Source: Endotrypanum monterogeii
Taxonomy: Eukaryota; Euglenozoa; Kinetoplastea; Trypanosomatida; Trypanosomatidae
DNA: 64,000 nt
Assembly (NCBI GenBank): GCA_000333855.2
Contig: CM007320.1
Coordinates: 620,867-684,866, forward strand
Direction of reading: 5' to 3'
The notes beneath the pieces are model-generated. The model did no database searches. It had not been told where the DNA came from and worked only from the letters and a program-made list of their open reading frames with translations. Shown here piece after piece: positions 29,281 to 39,829 of the stretch. The first letter of the stretch is position 1. The number at the start of each line of letters is the position of its first letter. The position numbers and the translations under genes are program-made.

Positions 29281-32148
29281 CTACCGCATCACAAGGGACT
29301 CGCGCGCAGATGGACGAAAGAGGTGACGAAGCACGCCAAGAGACCTACGATATGCCTCTTCGCTGACTAAAAACTCTGCGCGATACTTGTATTCCTGAAG
29401 AAGAAGTCGCTCCACTGCATTCCACCACTCCCTTGGGGAAACACTTGCGGCTGTAAGTGTCACTAACGAGGTCGATGAAGGGATTTTTTCCGACACATTG
29501 GCCAAAACGAGGACACCTGTAGCGGCATTTTGAGACCGGATAGCCCCTCTATTCCCTTGCCTTTTTTGAATTCCCGATAAAGTGAAATCCTGCAACAAGT
29601 AAGATGAACTGTGGGGAAGAAGGTGTGATTTAAGAGGGCGTTGCGTCCGCAATGTCGCTGAAGATATCAACGATGAGACTTCAGTGTTGCTCGATGCGGA
29701 GGATTGATGATGTCTCTTGCTCCGCTCGTTAGAGGTGGCCTGGTAAGCATCAGCGCCCATCGATTGAAGAAACTCGCACCAATAAGGACCGACATCATCT
29801 GCGCTGGTAGCCAGCCGCAGACTCCGCTCAGCAACATATGAAATACCCGTTTCGCAATCCTGATGAGACCCCTTGCATGATTCCGCACCCTGCGAATCAG
29901 AAATAACGGCAGAGTGCGTCAACTTTGGTCTGAAGTAAAGCGCCTCCGTCCCGGCGTTCGCGAACCCTTCGCGCATAAACTGTGCCGTTGGTTTTGTATG
30001 CTGAAGTGATGATCTGAGCAGAGGTACTTTCCTCCGCGACGACAACTGGTTACGCGCAAGCGCGGCGGCCTCAATAAGATGTTTGTGCTCTTCCAGCACC
30101 ACCGGCAGCAGTAAGCGAGCTGAAGCGCGTAGATCTTGCACCGCCCCAACAAAGCACTGCTGCAGCTCCGCAGCAGCGCACGCGATGCGACCGACTAGCA
30201 TCGGTCTACAAGCCTTCATACCTGGGGTAATGGTGAAACAGGAGGAGTCTGCGTCTCCCCGAGCCATACTTTTATAGTGAAATCCGTATGTCAAGATTGG
30301 AGCAACCAGCCCCAGGGAGACGTAGCCGTGCAAGTGCAGCTCCTGCAACATGCTCAGGGTGTCTTTTCGGATGTTGTCTAGATGCTTCAGAGAAGAGAGG
30401 CCAAATGCATCGCCATCTTTTCTTTGCTGCAGATATGTCAAAGCCGATGCAAAAGCTTCAGAGTAGGTCAGCGGGCGGGTAACACTGTCCGCAGCCCTAT
30501 TGGACACTACCAGGGGGGGTGGTGCAGCAAACAGAAGCCGCGCATCCGCCTCAGCTTTCGACGGACCTATTGCGTCGAGTGCAGTGCATCGCTCAGCTGC
30601 AGCACACATGAAAGCAGGTGAAATATCTTGCAGCTGGGGAAGGAGCGTCACCTTGTTGAGAAGCGTTCGCTCTTCCGGCGAGAAACAGAGATAAAACTCG
30701 ACTAGGCGCACAGATTTGTCGGTGTCAAAGCGACTGTCATCCTTTCCTTCACCGACAAGCTGACTTCCATTTCCGATTTCTGAAAACCCAGGACCCCCTG
30801 GGATGGGTGAGCCCCCTTCACAGATGCCATCCATCATAGCGGTAGCGGTGGCGAAAAACGGAGACGTCCTTGTGTGAAGTGCTGACGAGACGGCCCCATT
30901 GTTCCGGACAGCAGCGTCGCTACCGAGTGTAGCTGAACCAGCGTGGCCGACGGTGCGATGTTCCAGAGGCGCAGCAGCAGCAGCATCCGCTATCGCACGT
31001 GGATTCTCGTTCGCAAAGATATCGTACTCCGCAAAGAGAGGAATGCGCCGAATTGGCAAACCACTATCCCACATGAGCGGATTATTGAAAAAGGCTTGAT
31101 GAGAAAGGAGGACGAAGAGAAGGCGCAACCGCAACAGATCTCGACGCTCCACGGCTTCGTGGCGGCACAACATTTCCCGCATGTTTCGATCATTCATGTG
31201 GCGAGTCCGCACTGTATATTTTGGTGCCCTGAGCCATGCCTCCTCGAGTACGTGCACCGCAGCCCCCTGATGGGATTGCATGCGGCGCATCGCGGCAAGA
31301 CGACTGCTCGCGTACATGCGCAGAGCCGCTTGTATGGAGCAAAGGGCAGCATCCATCTCAGCACCACGACGAGGACTAAGTTCACAGGCGAGCAGCACCC
31401 TGCTCTGTAGAGAAAGACGTTTGTCTCTAAGCGAGCGCGTTTTCACCCAGCGTCTTAAAGCACGTTGTATGACACGCACTGCTGCTCTTGCCCGCAGCTG
31501 CACCGATCGCTTTTCTCGGTATAGCTCAGCACGAATTCGGTGCACTAGTCGTGACTCGAACTGAGGTGCAGCTTCGGTCGCAGCATCTTCATCGTCCATG
31601 GGGTTGAACCTCTCTGGTGGAGGAGAGGCTACAGGAACAAATTGTCGCACGTAGCGGTGCAACAAGAACCACCGCGCCGCACGCTGCAGGCGGTTGAGAG
31701 CCACCTCACGGGAAAGTCGACTCGCTGCACCAGCGCTGCGCGGCGAGCGCGCGGTGCTGGTGGCTGAGGACGACGTTATGTGACGGTTCGAAGAAGCCAC
31801 TCTGCCACGGGAAGAGCGTGAACGTCTCGCAGAAGTGCCCTTTCGACCACGTCGAGTCAAGCGTACTTTTGGCGATCTGGGGGAGCGAGCAGACGTAGCA
31901 CGTGCATTCCTCTGTGAAGGACCAGGGGCACCCTTTGAAGACTGGCGGAGCCTCTGGTGCTTAGAGCCGACGCCAGTGACCTCTGGCAGCCTGTGCGACG
32001 AGGCCTTTGCTGCTGTAGCGGCGTGGGGAGAGCCATGGCCTTTGGTGATTGGGGTGCGAATCTCAGCCAACTGGCGATCAGGGGGAACCTTCCTGTTTGT
32101 AAGGCTTTTTGCTCGCGGTAGAGAAACCGCCACAACGGAGGATGACAT
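29281..32148 (-). CDS. Unknown protein with basic N-terminus and IQ-like motifs
   Basis: The first ATG (32148) gives 955 residues. Residues 1-150 are very rich in Ser, Arg, Thr and Ala, and contain SPRSP-type sites likely to be phosphorylated and disordered. Three IQ-like calmodulin-binding segments follow: LNRLQRAARWFLLHRYVRQ near 151-169, VRVIQRALRRWVKTRSLRDKR near 224-244, and LCSIQAALRMYASSRLAAMRR near 269-289. The central part is helical and enriched in Leu and Ala, without transmembrane segments or an enzyme motif I recognise. The last 200 residues are again Ser-rich and end in a short conserved-looking helix (WWNAVERLLLQEYKYRAEF). IQ motifs bind calmodulin or myosin-type light chains, so a cytoskeletal or flagellar scaffold is possible, but that is inference. 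Confidence 0.85.
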   Translation of the reverse strand: MSSSVVAVSLPRAKSLTNRKVPPDRQLAEIRTPITKGHGSPHAATAAKASSHRLPEVTGVGSKHQRLRQSSKGAPGPSQRNARATSARSPRSPKVRLTRRGRKGTSARRSRSSRGRVASSNRHITSSSATSTARSPRSAGAASRLSREVALNRLQRAARWFLLHRYVRQFVPVASPPPERFNPMDDEDAATEAAPQFESRLVHRIRAELYREKRSVQLRARAAVRVIQRALRRWVKTRSLRDKRLSLQSRVLLACELSPRRGAEMDAALCSIQAALRMYASSRLAAMRRMQSHQGAAVHVLEEAWLRAPKYTVRTRHMNDRNMREMLCRHEAVERRDLLRLRLLFVLLSHQAFFNNPLMWDSGLPIRRIPLFAEYDIFANENPRAIADAAAAAPLEHRTVGHAGSATLGSDAAVRNNGAVSSALHTRTSPFFATATAMMDGICEGGSPIPGGPGFSEIGNGSQLVGEGKDDSRFDTDKSVRLVEFYLCFSPEERTLLNKVTLLPQLQDISPAFMCAAAERCTALDAIGPSKAEADARLLFAAPPPLVVSNRAADSVTRPLTYSEAFASALTYLQQRKDGDAFGLSSLKHLDNIRKDTLSMLQELHLHGYVSLGLVAPILTYGFHYKSMARGDADSSCFTITPGMKACRPMLVGRIACAAAELQQCFVGAVQDLRASARLLLPVVLEEHKHLIEAAALARNQLSSRRKVPLLRSSLQHTKPTAQFMREGFANAGTEALYFRPKLTHSAVISDSQGAESCKGSHQDCETGISYVAERSLRLATSADDVGPYWCEFLQSMGADAYQATSNERSKRHHQSSASSNTEVSSLISSATLRTQRPLKSHLLPHSSSYLLQDFTLSGIQKRQGNRGAIRSQNAATGVLVLANVSEKIPSSTSLVTLTAASVSPREWWNAVERLLLQEYKYRAEFLVSEEAYRRSLGVLRHLFRPSARESLVMR

Positions 32149-32812
32149 CACGTCATCGGCAGCTTTGTATCAGCGATGAGAATAAGGCGCACACGAGGTG
32201 TCGGATGCGGTCGGGCAGGGGGGAGGAGGGGGTATCGACACGACGGTTGCAAGTCTTAGCCACACTCTTCTGCAAACAGTGATCATGGGATGGAAAAAGG
32301 AAAAGAAGCGAGTATCAGGGAAAAGAGATGCAAAGACAAGAATGGGGTAGAAAATATATACAGATGATGTCCACTCTGACACGTATGTATTTGTGTATGC
32401 GTGTGTGCGAGAGTCGAGAGGAAGGTCGCTCTTGAACCATCATGGCTGTAAGATTCTCGTCCAGTTGCCACGTGACGCCCCCAGTCGCTATGTCTGGTAG
32501 TACTTTTGGCACCGAGGTAAAGCGATAGAGCCGGAATTCGGAAGCATATACCACAACTGTAAGTGCACTACAGTACTGCCCGAGTCTACGGAGCTTGTCC
32601 ACCGTGGTGCCATTTTTTTTTTTTTAGTATACGCTTTGTGAAGAACACAGCCATGTCTTCTCCGAGGTCACACAAATACACACTCACAACAGAAGGGAAG
32701 TGAAAATGGGGAAAGCTTCAACCTATGTGAGCGCAAGAGAACATGAGTTGTCGATACCACCCTCGTCTAGAGAAACACCCCAGGCGACGCTCGAAGCCAA
32801 GACGCAGCTCCT
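32149..32812. other. Gap between IQ protein and ATP23
   Basis: About 660 bases, with a T run at 32610-32624. No gene or unusual structure seen. Confidence 0.6.
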
Positions 32813-33766
32813 TCACAGCTTCAGGGTTCCGTTTGAAAACTGAGTCTCGCCATAGCTCCCAAGGGCGTAGACGGGGGCTGCGAAGGGTTCGTAGTCCGAG
32901 TAGCATTTCTGAAACGCCGTGTCCACCGCCCGCTCCGAGAAGCCACGGCAAACCGGATTTCGATCTACTGCTATCGTTGCACGGCGACGAACGCACTTCT
33001 GGCCACCCTCGAAAAAGTTGAAGCGGCCTTTTTGCGCCTCTTGACCGAGAAAACAATCACCACTAAGTCGCGCCGCGCGAATCTCGCTGCAGGCTTGATG
33101 CACACAATCAGAACTTTCAATATTACCTCGGGCATCGTCGAAAGCATGAATCAACTCATGACGTATGTTGCGCTCCACTTGCTCCAGCACCGGGAGCTGC
33201 GATGCCACTAGAAGCCGCTCCAGCTGTGTTGTCGTTGGGTTAGCAAGAGCCGATGAAACCGCCGATGCAGTGTCCTCTTCCGTTAACGGTGAGGAAATCC
33301 GGCGCCCGTTGACACCCTGGTCACTTTTCAGAAACGCGGCCGCGCGCTTAGCATTAAAAAGACGGGCAACGTGCTCTTCGAGCAGCACCACATCTTTGGC
33401 CTGGCAATCGGGTCTGGCGCGCCTCCACATATACCCCGCAAACACGCGATCTGGGGTGAGCCCCGCTGAGGCAACAGAACAGGCTTTGTCACGAGGAGCG
33501 AGTGGAAGGCATTTGATCCGATCGCGGCGGAATGAATTTCCGGTAATTCCCTCAATACTCTGAATCAAATACTGAATGGTATTCACATTGCGCAGGACAT
33601 AGTCCACTGCAGACTCACAAAGCTCGTGCGCGCTGTAGAGCTCCTCGACGCGTTTCATCTCGTGCACGTCTGCCTGCCCCGCCGCTGCACCATCGCTGCT
33701 GCTGCTGCTGCCGCCACCACCACCACCACCATGAGTCGCCGATGAGGAGGAGGACAGCAAGCTCAT
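32813..33766 (-). CDS. ATP23: Mitochondrial inner-membrane metalloprotease ATP23 (peptidase family M76)
   Basis: The ATG at 33766 gives 317 residues. The zinc-binding HELIH lies at residues 203-207 with the family extension AFDDARG. It is followed by HQACSEIRAARLSGDC (223-238), FFEGGQKCVRRRA (251-263) and an AVDTAFQKCYSDYEPF ending. These are ATP23 hallmarks. The enzyme sits on the intermembrane-space side of the inner membrane; in yeast it processes the Atp6 precursor and helps ATP synthase assembly. Exactly ten cysteines are present (50, 86, 96, 121, 221, 226, 238, 258, 273, 288). Yeast Atp23 also has ten, oxidised by the Mia40 pathway. Two features are unusual: an N-terminal Gly/Ser homopolymer encoded by trinucleotide repeats, and an extra segment near 140-190 between the Cys region and the HELIH helix. 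Typical family length is about 230-245. Confidence 0.95.
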   Translation of the reverse strand: MSLLSSSSSATHGGGGGGGSSSSSDGAAAGQADVHEMKRVEELYSAHELCESAVDYVLRNVNTIQYLIQSIEGITGNSFRRDRIKCLPLAPRDKACSVASAGLTPDRVFAGYMWRRARPDCQAKDVVLLEEHVARLFNAKRAAAFLKSDQGVNGRRISSPLTEEDTASAVSSALANPTTTQLERLLVASQLPVLEQVERNIRHELIHAFDDARGNIESSDCVHQACSEIRAARLSGDCFLGQEAQKGRFNFFEGGQKCVRRRATIAVDRNPVCRGFSERAVDTAFQKCYSDYEPFAAPVYALGSYGETQFSNGTLKL

Positions 33767-35289
33767 GGAAATGAATGCGAGAAATGTGAATGTGTGCCAA
33801 ACGGCATGGGAAGGGCCAAGGGTAAGAGATAAGCCGGCGCCAACGAAAACAACGAAACAGAAGCGTTCTCAGCCGCCACGCTCTGTTGTGTGGCGCACGC
33901 GTGGCACCGAATCGAGAATGATCCAAGCGTAATATAAAAGAAGTGACAACCAAGCCAAGGAGAGAGTGTACAAGAGATTAAGACCCAAAAAAAAAAGGGT
34001 GCGAAAAAGCGGACAGAGAGGGGACAATGGTGGTAAATCTGCGTTTTCGTACGAGTTCGGCAGACAATGCTTGTAGCCGCTGTGCTCATAGCATTCAGAG
34101 AAGATCGAAACCCGATAATTCCACAGCCAATGATCCGATATGTTGGTGTGCCTGTGTACTGGCGCGCGTGCGTGCACCAAAGACGACCCCTACGTCATCG
34201 CGATAAGAAGGAGCAAGGAAACCTTCCTACATCTCAATTGGGACCATTCACGTATTGGCATGTCCTTTTTTTTTTTTTGTATGTCTTCCTTTCGAGGGTA
34301 AAGCTGAAAATCGCGCACAAATACACACGCACACGCACGCAACAAAAAAAAAAAAAGTGAAGGCAAACAGAAAACGTGACGGAACCATTCAAGGGGGAGT
34401 AATAAGATGGAGAAGAAATGCGACTCATAAAAATAATCAGCGAAAAGGGTGGTGAGAAAAAACGGAGAAACCCGACCACAAAATACCAAAAAAAAAAACT
34501 TACGCGATCAAAAAAAAAACAAATTCGAGAGAAAACCACACATATATATATATATATATATCAAAAAAGGAAAAATAAACTACTTTCTTTTTTTTTGGGG
34601 GGGGGGCAATGGAGGGGGAAGGCGAAGGCAAAGGGGAAGTGAGAGCCTGTATCACCGGCAAAACGAGAAAAAAAATGGGGGGCCAAAAGAAAAATCAGGA
34701 AACATCCGAGCACGATCAGCAAACAAACAAACGATGATCCATACACACACAAAAAAGCGCTTTGACGACAGACGTACACGCCTACCGCGGAACCGACATC
34801 ACACACGCTCTCTCGCACCAGAGCGCAAACATTTTTAAAAAAGGCACGATCTATCCTCTTCGAAATGACCAACATAAGAAAAAAAAACTCACTACTTGTA
34901 TCCATAATATGTGCCTCTTTCTCATCTCTAAGCAAAGGAGGATCACAAACTGTTTAGGGGCCGAACGCACGTACTCATGTTGAATTGTAGTTAAATCAGG
35001 TCGCTGGGAAGCATCCACCGCACATGAGCCTCATGCGAGCTGCTCTCCCTGACACATACCCGCTCAATGCCCTTCCCCCCTTCGTCCCACATGATTTGAA
35101 GAGACTATAACTACACCCTCAGCGGTGTGCTCAAATAATAGGCTTGCATGAGTCTGTAAACTTTCACTTTTCTGCTCACAGAAATGGGGGAGAATGATGG
35201 TGAGAAATACAACAATAAGACGCCTTGCTACGCGCGCACACAAACACACATACTTAAAGTCCTCAGATCCAAAAGCATTCCTTTTACTG

Positions 35290-35329
<40 letters not shown>

Positions 35330-36431
35330 GCATTGCTTTCTCTTGCTTCGCATACGCGCCAGTACTTTTCTCGTTCCGTGGTCTGTTTTTTTTTTCCTAT
35401 GACTGAATGATAAAATGCGTGGAGTGTCAGACACACACGCTTGCGCATAATAACAAAAAAAAGGAACATAATTAAATAAAACAACCCGAGAAAAAAAAAA
35501 TCGACGGAGGAGGAAAAAGAGGAAGACAAAAAGGGGGGGGCGTGTCTCGGAAACTCTCGCAACAAGAACACGCTTGGTGCCCTCCAAAATGCTCCTTTTG
35601 CCCTCAGAGCCTCACATCTGGTCTTTTACACATCGCATCTCGCAGTATGTACGGCAACCGTTTTCGAGGTTGGAAGGATGTAGTCACAGAAGAGACGGCG
35701 AAAACACCGCAAGATCACCTCCTCGTCGCTGAACGTGTGTGAGCGTGGGTGCTTTTGTGTGTGTGGTGGGGGGGGGGGGGGAAGGGGGTTACTCCTTTAA
35801 TATGAAAAGATCTGAAAGACAACACCCGAGAGCTAGAAAAGAAAAAAAAGAGCGGATTATGAAACCTATTAGTGACAGAGACATAAGCGGACCGCGCGAG
35901 AAAGCGGAAACTAACAAGGATCTGTCTGTGTTGGGGGAAGGGAGAATGGCAGCGGTGGAGAAGAGAAAAAAATCCATGGTAAACGTGAGTTCACACAGTG
36001 ACAAAAAAAAACAACACACACACAGATACAAAAGTAGAGTTGGAAGAGGAGAGCATCATGAGTTGAGCAGCTTCCATATTCCCTCGTACGGATGCGGCAC
36101 ATGAGCGCCAACATACACCACGAGGCAGGGACGCATGAAGATCGTTAACGACCAGTTCGAAAGCACCAAGAAAGAAAAAAAAAGTCAAAGGGATCAGATC
36201 ACAGCAACAGAGGGAGGGGCGTTCACAAAAACTCGAATCAAGTGGCGAGAACATTCGGTGCCCCACCCACCCACTCGTCTGCCATATCTGCCATTCTTGT
36301 TTCTGCTCCACCTGCCTGACAACTCGCGCACATGCGCCTTCGTTTGGTGATAATTCTTCCTCGGAGGGGGAGTTTCCTGTGTCACCTGCTGACATCCGCA
36401 ATGCAACTAACTTCCTCTTTTTTTCAGATGT
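33767..36431. other. Gap between ATP23 and the disordered protein
   Basis: About 2.7 kb. (TA)n at 34542-34561 and 35293-35331, G run at 34599-34607, and a 14-base G run at 35768-35781 followed by AA and five G. The 35540-35740 stretch is complex sequence with no lasting frame. No gene seen. Confidence 0.55.
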
Positions 36432-38078
36432 TCAGAACCGTGCAAACTGCATCCAGTCACTGTCACTCGTGTTGTTGGTCGTTTGATATGAGGCAGAGAA
36501 CCCTGTGTACCTGGTGGGAAAGAGCGGTGCCGCCGATACCCCGGTGTTGTCACCCCCGTTGCTACGACGACTACCCTGGCTTGTTGGCTGTGGTACACTG
36601 CTGCTTTCGGTGTTTTGTGCCGATTGCATCACTACGCCGAGAATACGGCGCAATTTTTCGAGGCTTTCCTCGCTGTCCTCTTCGCATTCGTCGTCAAAGA
36701 GAGAGGTGCTGAAAAAATTGCTGTAGTCCACTGAATTGGAGGCCTTGGGCCACGTAGAACGGCAACCCGTCACCATTTCTAGCGCGTTGAACTCGTTCAC
36801 TGTCTTGCTCTCCGTTGTGAGCGAATCTTTTTCTTCTTTACCACCGCGTCTAAACAATGTGCGAATAAATTCACCAATATTCTTTGATGAACGCACCTCA
36901 TCACTCTGTTGCGTAGCCGGACTTGAAATCGACTTGGTGAACTCAGTAGGTGGAAGCGACAACGGATTCTCTGAGGGCGCCGAGAGGCAAATATCATTGA
37001 GCTTGCTGTGAGCTGAGCTTTGGTGCTTCTCTTCCCAAGGCGGGGTTACGACGCTTATGGAAGTTGGAGCCAGGTCTGCAGACTTGCTCGAAACCACGGG
37101 GGCATCCTGCCGCGGCTTCGAGTCTGATGCGGGAACTACAAGCGTTTCCTCACCAACTGGCACTAGCGGGCGTGTCACCGCCCGAGAACTGCGGTGTGTA
37201 GCTTGCACTATCTCGGCTACCGCTTGCTCGCGACTGCTGGTCGCATCATCACGCAATGGACTTGTTGTGAGAGGTTTTGGTGGCACTGGAATCGCGGTCG
37301 AAGCGACTGTTGTAGGAGAAGACTCGGTTTGCAAACGGAAGCTGCCCGGTGGCGTCGACGAGATCGGCGCTGGTGGCACGTTCTGAAAAGCCTCCAGAGT
37401 CGGCGCAGTGTTACGGAAACGCGAGGAAAATGAAAGGTCACTCCACAGCGGCTTCGGGGCGCGGTTGGAAACGGCGTCGATGGAGGCTGGTGGCGCAGAC
37501 TGTCGTGCAGACCCGGCGGTTGACTTACGAGGCAAGGGGACACTGCTCAGCGCGTTCCACGTGTCACTGCCGAGTGCCATGGGACGCGGTGGCTCACGAC
37601 GGGGAGCCGCGGGCAGTAGAGCGTCTACCGAGCCGATCTTTGAGATGCTCTCCATGGAAAGCTGCACATCCACAGGGAAGGCGCGCCTCGGTGAGGTGTC
37701 GAGGGCATCCAATGCCTTGGGCGGCATAGATACAGATACGCTTGTCGCACCGCTCGCCTGCTGTGGCGCCGTTTTCGTTGGCCCCGTGCTCGAAGACACG
37801 CCGTAGAACATGCTGAGAAATGACTTTTTGGCCATCGGCGCAGGAGCGTCAATCGCGGCCGGTGCTGCGAGGGAGTGGGAGGAAGAAGTCCCTAGAGCCA
37901 CTGGTGCCGGTGGCGCAGGGGTAGGGCGTGCCGCAGCCACATGCTGGTTTGTAGAAAAAGAAGACGTCCAATCCGGGTTCCCGACAAGGTGCAAGTGGGA
38001 AAAGGCACTAGGATTGGGAGCTGAGGGGTCTGCCCTCATCGACCCCGCAGAGGGAATGTGAAAGCTCAAGTCATTCAT
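36432..38078 (-). CDS. Unknown Ser/Pro-rich disordered protein with short aromatic/acidic motifs
   Basis: The frame is open back to about 38198, but the first 40 residues are Phe/Tyr/Ser-rich and derive from a polypyrimidine stretch. The Met at 38078 (Met-Asn-Asp-Leu-Ser-Phe) is therefore the likelier start, giving 548 residues. The protein is dominated by Ser, Pro, Thr and Ala, with no folded domain that I recognise. Short motifs with aromatic or large hydrophobic residues recur in the disorder: NPDWTSSF, KKSFLSMFYG, TWNALSSVPLPRKS, LWSDLSFSSRF, and VDYSNFFSTSLFDDE just before an acidic patch and a helix (ESLEKLRRILGVVMQ). The extreme C-terminus is DSDWMQFARF. This pattern fits an adaptor or scaffold with several linear binding motifs. 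No function is assigned. Confidence 0.75.
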   Translation of the reverse strand: MNDLSFHIPSAGSMRADPSAPNPSAFSHLHLVGNPDWTSSFSTNQHVAAARPTPAPPAPVALGTSSSHSLAAPAAIDAPAPMAKKSFLSMFYGVSSSTGPTKTAPQQASGATSVSVSMPPKALDALDTSPRRAFPVDVQLSMESISKIGSVDALLPAAPRREPPRPMALGSDTWNALSSVPLPRKSTAGSARQSAPPASIDAVSNRAPKPLWSDLSFSSRFRNTAPTLEAFQNVPPAPISSTPPGSFRLQTESSPTTVASTAIPVPPKPLTTSPLRDDATSSREQAVAEIVQATHRSSRAVTRPLVPVGEETLVVPASDSKPRQDAPVVSSKSADLAPTSISVVTPPWEEKHQSSAHSKLNDICLSAPSENPLSLPPTEFTKSISSPATQQSDEVRSSKNIGEFIRTLFRRGGKEEKDSLTTESKTVNEFNALEMVTGCRSTWPKASNSVDYSNFFSTSLFDDECEEDSEESLEKLRRILGVVMQSAQNTESSSVPQPTSQGSRRSNGGDNTGVSAAPLFPTRYTGFSASYQTTNNTSDSDWMQFARF

Positions 38079-39400
38079 CGGCAATATTTCGTTGAAGCAA
38101 ACGGCTATCGAGGAGAAAAAAGGAAAAGTGAACCACAAAGAAACAGAAGAATGATAAATACACAGAGAGAAGAAGAAGTAGCAAAAAGAAATAAACAAGA
38201 ATCCGATGAGTCGGAGTACGGGAGGGGGGGGGGGAATGGAAGGGGCGGGATAAAAGAGAGCAGTACGTCAAAACTAACAGCGCGGAGAAAACGCTTCTAG
38301 AACGTGGGTGGGAAAACAAAAAGTTAAAAAACAAAAGACCTAGGGAAAAATATTTCACAATAGACAGCGGCGGTGAAAAAAAAAAAAGAAGAATTGTCGG
38401 AGTCTTCACAACGAGAAACAGAGAAAAGAGGACGTGAGAGCAAAAGAGGAAATTCGAGATAATGGTTAACGGTGTTGATGTCGGGTAGGCACAAACAATT
38501 AAAGGAGAGAAAGAGAAGACGAACAAGAAAAGAAACGAAGCAGGCGCGTGCACGTCCTCAAAAAAAAAAAGTGCCAAGGAGAAGTGTAGAAATGAGCACA
38601 CTACTTTATTTGGACGGTTATTAGCGATTTCGTCTCTTTTTTTTTTGTACCCCCACCAGTTTTAACACTCGAAAATAGGACCGATTACAGAAAATTAATA
38701 CTTCTACAAAACTGCAGAGAAACGAACAAACGAAAAGGCAACAAAAACACAGATGTCTGATTTTTTTTGTTTGTTTTAGATACCCACTCCGTCCGAAGCT
38801 GTGTTGCTGTATTTGATGCACGAGCGAGACGCCTTCTTAGTTTTATTTGTATGCCAGCAATCAGTTACGATTAATGGACTTAGTAAGATTGGAAAAGTGA
38901 AAAATGAAAAAAAGAAAGATTGAAAATGAGGAGGACGGCAAAAAAAAAAAAATTGAACTATGACAGCGGGCGCGAGAAGGGAAGAGAGGAAAGGGGGAAA
39001 CGGAAAACTAGAACAACAAAGATCGCTCCACTTATCTTCCCTTTTTCCCTTCCCTGATGCTTTTGTTCTCGTAGAGGGTGCTAAGATATGATGTACTAAC
39101 TAATGCTCGGTGGTTTGTGTGTGATCAAAGGAGAGGAGGAGGAGGAGAGGGGGGGGGGGTATGTGGTGCTGGTAGTCAAGGCAGTCAAATGAAAGGGAAT
39201 AGGGAAAAAGGCAGACACTCGTGTGGAGATCTTATGAAACTACTCGAAATACGAGTAAATTTATGGATTGAAGTATTCCTGTGCGTGAGAAGGTACGAGG
39301 AGATGAAGAAGAAATAGAAGAGGCGAGGCATGAGGGAAAAAAGAAGGTGTGAAAACTAAAGGTAATGAATGGTGAAGATCGAAGCAATTCATTCTGGGTG
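38079..39400. other. Upstream region of the disordered protein, homopolymer-rich
   Basis: A-rich on the plus strand, thus a long T/C-rich run in the transcribed sense (38105-38550) that should contain its splice acceptor. G run at 38222-38234. No gene seen. Confidence 0.55.
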
Positions 39401-39795
39401 AAGCCGCACTCCACTCAATCGGAAAAGGAAGTCATTGATGTCCAGCGTTCACCGAGACATGACTCGAGATCGGTAACGGTTTGCGGTGGGAGGGAGGGAG
39501 GAGAAGCAGAAATGAAGCTTCAGTGTCAGAAGGGAGTCATGTTGCATAAGTTCACTATGTTGCGTTGCTGTTGCAATTCCGCCTCCCCCCTCCCCCCTGT
39601 TGAATACTATCGGAGAAAAGGAAGAGGGGCAGCCGGTGGTATATATACCCTTGAGCCGCCGGATAGACGGCAGCAAACAAGACCATCCCCAGCAGTGATG
39701 CACACCTTCTCAAGTGTACTCCCGCGCCATGAACGCCTGTACAAACGGCATACGCATAATACCGCAACCTACCTGCCGCTTCGATACCAAGACCC

Positions 39796-39829
<34 letters not shown>

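Noticed and set aside
38079..38198. 40-residue N-terminal extension of the disordered protein
   Set aside because: It is Phe/Ser/Tyr-rich from a polypyrimidine tract and more likely 5' UTR; the Met at 38078 is preferred. It could mimic a signal sequence if real.
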